From Zafaria cholistanensis (GTDB taxonomy: Bacteria > Actinomycetota > Actinomycetes > Actinomycetales > Micrococcaceae): a stretch of 37,878 bases of DNA. The notes below the pieces were generated by a model. That model saw only the letters and a program-made list of their open reading frames with translations, was not told where the DNA came from and searched no databases. Location: positions 1 to 37,878 of the forward strand of contig NZ_BKDJ01000022.1 in NCBI RefSeq assembly GCF_008580665.1, given 5' to 3'. Numbering within the stretch: position 1 is the stretch's first letter; each line of letters opens with the position of its first letter. Below are positions 33,660-37,878 of this stretch, in pieces. Made by a program: the position numbers and the translations under genes.

Positions 33660-35123
33660 ATGATTGATCTCAGTACCGCCGAAATTGCGGCCATTACCGG
33701 CGGCCGCCCGACGGCGACCGCCCTTCCCGAGACCCTGGTCCGCGGCGTTGCCACGGACTCGCGCGAATGCGCGCCCGGCTGGCTGTTCGTGGCCAAGCCC
33801 GGCGCAGCCTCCGACGGCCACCGCTTCGTCGGGCAGGCCTTCGCGGCCGGAGCCGTGCTGGCCCTGGCCGAGCGCGAGACCACCGCCGCCGACGGCACCG
33901 TGCACCCGGCCGTGATCGTCCCCGACGCCGTCCTGGCCATGGGCAAACTCGCCGCACACACCGTTGCCCGGCTGGCCGAAACCACCGGCCTGCGCACGGT
34001 GGGGATCACCGGCTCCGCCGGGAAGACGACCACCAAGGACCTGCTTGCCGCCATCCTGGCCGGCACCGGGGAAACGGTTGCCCCCATCGGCTCCTACAAC
34101 GGGGAGGTCGGCGTACCGCTGACCGTCTTCCGGGCCACCGAGGCGACCCGCAACCTGGTCGTCGAGATGGGCGCGACCGGAATCGGGCACATCGAGTACC
34201 TGGCCCGCATGGTCCGCCCCCAGGTCGGCGTGGTGCTCTGCGTGGGCAGTGCCCACGCGGGCGAGTTCGGCGGCACCGAAAACATCGCCCGCGCCAAGGG
34301 CGAGCTGGTGGAGGCCCTGCCCGAGGAAGGCACCGCCGTGCTGAACCTGGACGACCCGGCCGTGGCCGCCATGGCCTCGCGCACCCGCGCCGCCGTGCTC
34401 GGCTTCGGCGAGGAGGCCCCGGCCGGCGCCGTGTCCGCCGAGGACGTCTCGGTCGACCGGGAAGGGCATCCCCGCTATACGCTGCGCCTGCCGGACGGTT
34501 CCACCCACCCGGTGCGCAGCGGCCTGATCGGACGCCACCACGTGGCCAACCTGCTGGCCGCCGCGGCCGCGGCGTACGCCCTGGGCGTCGACGGCGCCGC
34601 CATCGCCGCGGCCCTCACCGGCCGCGGTCCGGCCAGCCGCTGGCGCATGGAGCGCACCGACCGCCCCGACGGCGTCACCGTCATCAACGACGCCTACAAC
34701 GCGAACCCCGAATCCATGCGCGCCGCCCTGCGCACGCTGGCCGAACTCGGCCTGCCGGACGCCCAGGGGCAGGCCCGGAGGACCTGGGCCGTGCTGGGCG
34801 AAATGCTCGAGCTGGGCGAGGACTCCGTTCTGGAGCACGACATGCTCGGCCGGCTCGCGGTGCGCCTGAACATCAAGAAGCTCCTCATCGTCGGCCGCGG
34901 GGCCAAGGCGGCCTACAACTCGGCCGTCCTGGAAGGCAGCTGGGGCGATGAGGCGATGTTCGTGGAAAGCGCCGAAGAGGCCGAGCACCTGCTCAACGAG
35001 GGGCTGCGGCCCGGAGACATCGTCCTGTTCAAGTCCTCCAACGGTGCCGGCCTGCGCCTCCTGGGCGACCGGCTGGCATCGGCCGCGGGCGGCGCGGCCG
35101 CCGCGGAGGGGAGCGTCCGGTGA
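33660..35123 (+). CDS. murF: UDP-MurNAc-tripeptide-D-Ala-D-Ala ligase MurF
   Basis: 487 aa. ATG 33660, 13 nt after murE; no strong Shine-Dalgarno, with AAAGGG 16 nt or more upstream. Domains: N-terminal substrate part ([20 protein letters not shown]), P-loop [40 protein letters not shown], and C-terminal [18 protein letters not shown]. Completes the pentapeptide in the cytosol. An AT-rich TAAAGT at the end of murE (33644-33649) could be an inner promoter, but the evidence is thin. Its stop overlaps mraY by 4 nt. Confidence 0.96.
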   Translation: MIDLSTAEIAAITGGRPTATALPETLVRGVATDSRECAPGWLFVAKPGAASDGHRFVGQAFAAGAVLALAERETTAADGTVHPAVIVPDAVLAMGKLAAHTVARLAETTGLRTVGITGSAGKTTTKDLLAAILAGTGETVAPIGSYNGEVGVPLTVFRATEATRNLVVEMGATGIGHIEYLARMVRPQVGVVLCVGSAHAGEFGGTENIARAKGELVEALPEEGTAVLNLDDPAVAAMASRTRAAVLGFGEEAPAGAVSAEDVSVDREGHPRYTLRLPDGSTHPVRSGLIGRHHVANLLAAAAAAYALGVDGAAIAAALTGRGPASRWRMERTDRPDGVTVINDAYNANPESMRAALRTLAELGLPDAQGQARRTWAVLGEMLELGEDSVLEHDMLGRLAVRLNIKKLLIVGRGAKAAYNSAVLEGSWGDEAMFVESAEEAEHLLNEGLRPGDIVLFKSSNGAGLRLLGDRLASAAGGAAAAEGSVR

Positions 35124-36226
35124 TCGCCCTCATCATTGGCGCGGGCTCGGCACTGCTGCTGTCGCTGCTGGGCACGCCGCTGTTCATCAGGCTGCTCGTC
35201 AAACAGGGCTACGGGCAGTTCGTCCGCGACGACGGCCCCACCTCCCACCACACCAAGCGCGGCACCCCCACCATGGGAGGTGCCGTGATCGTGCTGGCGG
35301 TGCTGGTCGCCTACTTCGGAACGCACGGGATCCTGTCGCTGATCAGCGCGCATTCCACCGGCCCATCGGTCAGCGGCCTCGTCCTGCTGTTCCTGACGGT
35401 GGGCATGGGGCTGGTGGGGTTCCTCGACGACTTCATCAAGATCTCCAAGCAGCGCAGCCTGGGCCTGCGGGCCTGGCAGAAGATCGTGCTCCAGAGCGCG
35501 GTCGGCATCGCCTTCGCCGTCCTGGCGCTGCAGTTTCCCAACGAGAAGGGGCTCACCCCGGCCTCCACGCACATCTCCTTCATCCGCGACCTGAGCCTGG
35601 ACCTGGCCTTCGCCGGGCCGCTGCTGGGAGCCATCCTGTTCGTGCTCTGGGCCAACCTGATCATCACCGGCACCACCAACGGCGTGAACCTCACCGACGG
35701 CCTCGACGGACTCGCCACGGGCGCGGCCATCATGGTCTTCGCGGCCTACACGCTCATGGGCATCTGGCAGTACAACCAGGCCTGCGGCTCCTCCCGCTCC
35801 ATCGGCACGGTCTGCTACGAGGTCCGCGACCCGATGGACCTGGCCCTGCTGGGGGCCATCCTCTGCGGCGCCCTGGTGGGCTTCCTGTGGTGGAACACCT
35901 CGCCGGCGAAGATCTTCATGGGCGACACCGGCTCCCTGGCCATCGGCGGCGCCGTCGCGGCCTTCGCCATCCTCTCCCGCACCGAACTGCTGCTGGTCGT
36001 GCTGGCCGGGCTGTTCGTGATGATCGCCCTGTCGGTGATCATCCAGGTCGGGTACTTCAAGATCAGCGGCGGCAAACGCGTCTTCAAGATGGCGCCGCTG
36101 CAGCACCACTTCGAACTCAAGGGCTGGGCGGAAGTGACCGTCGTGGTCCGGTTCTGGATCCTGGGCGGCCTCTTCGTCGCCGCCGGCCTGGGAATCTTCT
36201 ACGCCGAATGGGTGGTGGGACTGTGA
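35120..36226 (+). CDS. mraY: phospho-MurNAc-pentapeptide transferase MraY
   Basis: 368 aa. GTG 35120 overlaps the murF stop (GTGA). Integral membrane enzyme that makes lipid I from UDP-MurNAc-pentapeptide and undecaprenyl phosphate. About ten hydrophobic helices; family motifs [52 protein letters not shown] and [18 protein letters not shown], and the closing [20 protein letters not shown]. No oddity seen. Confidence 0.97.
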   Translation: MIALIIGAGSALLLSLLGTPLFIRLLVKQGYGQFVRDDGPTSHHTKRGTPTMGGAVIVLAVLVAYFGTHGILSLISAHSTGPSVSGLVLLFLTVGMGLVGFLDDFIKISKQRSLGLRAWQKIVLQSAVGIAFAVLALQFPNEKGLTPASTHISFIRDLSLDLAFAGPLLGAILFVLWANLIITGTTNGVNLTDGLDGLATGAAIMVFAAYTLMGIWQYNQACGSSRSIGTVCYEVRDPMDLALLGAILCGALVGFLWWNTSPAKIFMGDTGSLAIGGAVAAFAILSRTELLLVVLAGLFVMIALSVIIQVGYFKISGGKRVFKMAPLQHHFELKGWAEVTVVVRFWILGGLFVAAGLGIFYAEWVVGL

Positions 36227-37743
36227 CGCACGCACCGGTCGGGGAGCTGACCAGCTGGGACGCCAACTGGACCGGGCTGCGCGTGGTCGTGGCCGGGCTG
36301 GGGCTCTCCGGCTTCTCCGCAGCCGACACCCTGGTGGAGCTTGGCGCCCGCGTGGTGGTCATCGACGGCGCCGACACCGAGGCCAACCGCGCCCGCGCGG
36401 ACACCCTGGAAATCGTCGGTGCCGCCGCGGTGCTGCTGGGGACCGCCCACGTGGCGGACCTGCCCCTAGTGGAGGGCGAGCCGGCCGAACTGGTCATCGC
36501 CTCCCCGGGCTGGAACCCGCGCCACCCCGTACTGGCCGCCGCGGCCGAGGCGGGCATCCCGGTCTGGGGCGACGTCGAACTGGCCTGGCGGGTGCGCGAG
36601 CGCGCCGGCCGCCGGACCGCCGAATGGCTTGCCGTCACCGGCACCAACGGCAAGACGACGACGGTCGGCATGGTCGAGTCCATGCTCCGTGCCGCCGGGC
36701 TGCGCGCGGTCGCCGCCGGCAACGTGGGCACCCCGATCCTGGACGCGGTCCGCGACCCGGAGGGCTACGACGCCATTGCCGTGGAGCTTTCCAGCTTCCA
36801 GCTGCACCACACCCACACGATGTCCCCGCTGGCCTCGGTAGTGCTGAACCTGGCCGAGGACCACATCGACTGGCACGGCAGCTACGCCGAATACGTCGCG
36901 GCCAAGGCCAAAATCTACGAACGGACCCGCGTCGCGGCCGTCTACAACGTCGAACAGGCAGAGACCGAGCGGCTCGTCGAGGACGCGGAGGTCGTCGAGG
37001 GCTGCCGCGCGGTCGGCTTCACCACGGGAATTCCCGCGGTGAGCATGCTCGGCGTCGTCGAGGGCCTGCTGGTGGACCGCGCCTTCATCGAGGACCGCCG
37101 CACCTCGGCCGCCGAGATGGCCACGCTCGAGGACCTCGGCGAGGTGGCGCCCCGGCACACCGTCGCCAACGCCCTGGCCGCCGCGGCGCTGGTGCGTGCC
37201 TACGGCGTGGAACCGCGCGCGGTGCGCGAGGGCCTGCGCGCCTTCGACCCCGGCGCGCACCGCATCCAACCGGTGGCCCGGCGCGGGGACATCCTCTGGA
37301 TCAACGACTCCAAGGCGACCAACCCGCACGCCGCCGCCGCCTCGCTGGGGGCCTTCGCCTCCGTGGTGTGGATCGCCGGCGGCCTCTCCAAGGGAGTCGA
37401 CTACGACGACCTGGTGGCCGCCCACGCCGAACGGCTCAGGACAGTGGTGCTGATCGGCACCGATACCGCCGCGCTGCGTGCGGCCCTGCAGCGACACGCG
37501 CCGCAGGTGCCCGTGATCGAGGCGGCCGTGGGCGAAACTGGACAGGAACGGGCGCAGACCGCGCGCGGCACGGAGGTCATGGCCGCGGCCGTGGCCGCCG
37601 CCGCCTCCGTGGCCGCGCCCGGGGACACCGTCCTGATGGCCCCGGCGGCCGCGTCCATGGACCAGTTCGCCTCCTACGCCCACCGCGGCAATGCCTTCAT
37701 CGAGGCCGTCAGGGCCCTCATGGAGGCGGACGAACAGCACTAA
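36223..37743 (+). CDS. murD: UDP-MurNAc-L-alanine-D-glutamate ligase MurD
   Basis: 506 aa from GTG 36223, which overlaps the mraY stop (GTGA). The frame is open far upstream through mraY, but homology begins at [21 protein letters not shown]-loop [61 protein letters not shown]-terminal domain [35 protein letters not shown]. Adds D-Glu to UDP-MurNAc-L-Ala. Confidence 0.96.
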   Translation: MTHAPVGELTSWDANWTGLRVVVAGLGLSGFSAADTLVELGARVVVIDGADTEANRARADTLEIVGAAAVLLGTAHVADLPLVEGEPAELVIASPGWNPRHPVLAAAAEAGIPVWGDVELAWRVRERAGRRTAEWLAVTGTNGKTTTVGMVESMLRAAGLRAVAAGNVGTPILDAVRDPEGYDAIAVELSSFQLHHTHTMSPLASVVLNLAEDHIDWHGSYAEYVAAKAKIYERTRVAAVYNVEQAETERLVEDAEVVEGCRAVGFTTGIPAVSMLGVVEGLLVDRAFIEDRRTSAAEMATLEDLGEVAPRHTVANALAAAALVRAYGVEPRAVREGLRAFDPGAHRIQPVARRGDILWINDSKATNPHAAAASLGAFASVVWIAGGLSKGVDYDDLVAAHAERLRTVVLIGTDTAALRAALQRHAPQVPVIEAAVGETGQERAQTARGTEVMAAAVAAAASVAAPGDTVLMAPAAASMDQFASYAHRGNAFIEAVRALMEADEQH

Positions 37744-37753
37744 AGGAGCACCC

Positions 37754-37878
37754 GTGCCAGCCCCCACCACCCCGCCGCGCGGACCCGCCCGGCCGCCCCG
37801 CCCGCGGGTGAAGGGCCGCGCGGTCCCCGCCGCGGGGCCTTCCGCGGGGCCTTCCGCCGCGGAGCCCGCCGCCCCGCA
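37754..37878 (+). CDS. ftsW: start of ftsW (cut by window edge)
   Basis: GTG 37754 with AAAGGAG 6 nt upstream, 10 nt after murD. The 41 codons that can be read are Pro/Arg/Ala-rich (PAPTTPPRGPARPPRPRVKG) with no hydrophobic segment yet, as in the long N-terminal tails of actinobacterial FtsW. The call rests on the usual murD-ftsW order. FtsW is the septal glycan polymerase that works with FtsI. Confidence 0.65.
   Translation, partial: MPAPTTPPRGPARPPRPRVKGRAVPAAGPSAGPSAAEPAAP

Overview
The window is about 38 kb of very GC-rich, gene-dense chromosome from an actinobacterium. Several markers point to the family Micrococcaceae (Arthrobacter and relatives): mtrA-mtrB-lpqB, a secA with an Rv3235-type gene beside it, pdtaS, an Rv2175c-type gene, and a complete start of the dcw cluster with an actinobacterial mraZ operator. 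MurE carries D-D-P-H where DAP-adding enzymes have DNPR, which fits the L-lysine peptidoglycan of that family. This taxonomy is inferred from gene content and not from a search. No tRNA, rRNA, CRISPR array, transposase or phage gene was seen.

Region 1 (1-8.1 kb): leftward genes for two membrane proteins (DUF4129 type and a W/G/P-rich multi-pass protein) diverge from mtrA-mtrB-lpqB, which run with 2-nt spacing and then an 8-nt overlap. A comF-type phosphoribosyltransferase and the long-form hibernation factor hpf follow. Region 2 (8.1-15.9 kb): secA, then two leftward genes (Rv3235-like and a membrane LysM protein), and, diverging from them, an unknown gene, a SAF-domain membrane protein and a CpaE-like ATPase with an Arg in place of the P-loop Lys. 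This is the least understood locus here; its divergent promoter region holds a 26-bp palindrome and a 10-bp-period direct repeat. Region 3 (15.9-22.3 kb): a giant NAD-dependent glutamate dehydrogenase (1607 aa), tightly linked to the sensor kinase pdtaS. Region 4 (22.3-27.5 kb): a secreted LysM/transglycosylase enzyme diverges from an Rv2175c-like regulator; then come a polyprenyl diphosphate synthase diverging from DNA polymerase IV, and a DUF3040 membrane protein. Region 5 (27.5-37.9 kb): the division and cell-wall cluster mraZ-rsmH-ftsL-ftsI-murE-murF-mraY-murD-(ftsW), headed by a clear promoter overlaid by MraZ-type GTGG repeats at 10-bp phase.

A common theme is envelope growth. MtrAB/LpqB controls division and wall hydrolases, SecA exports envelope proteins, the LysM enzymes remodel peptidoglycan, the prenyl synthase makes isoprenoid chains, and the dcw genes make and use lipid-linked precursors.

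Two sequence habits stand out. First, short tandem repeats (8-18 bp units) cluster at gene edges and in low-complexity coding segments. Second, near-perfect palindromes with 0-2 nt loops occur both as terminators and, unexpectedly, between divergent promoters. Several genes appear to be leaderless, with a -10-like hexamer 6-7 nt before the start codon.
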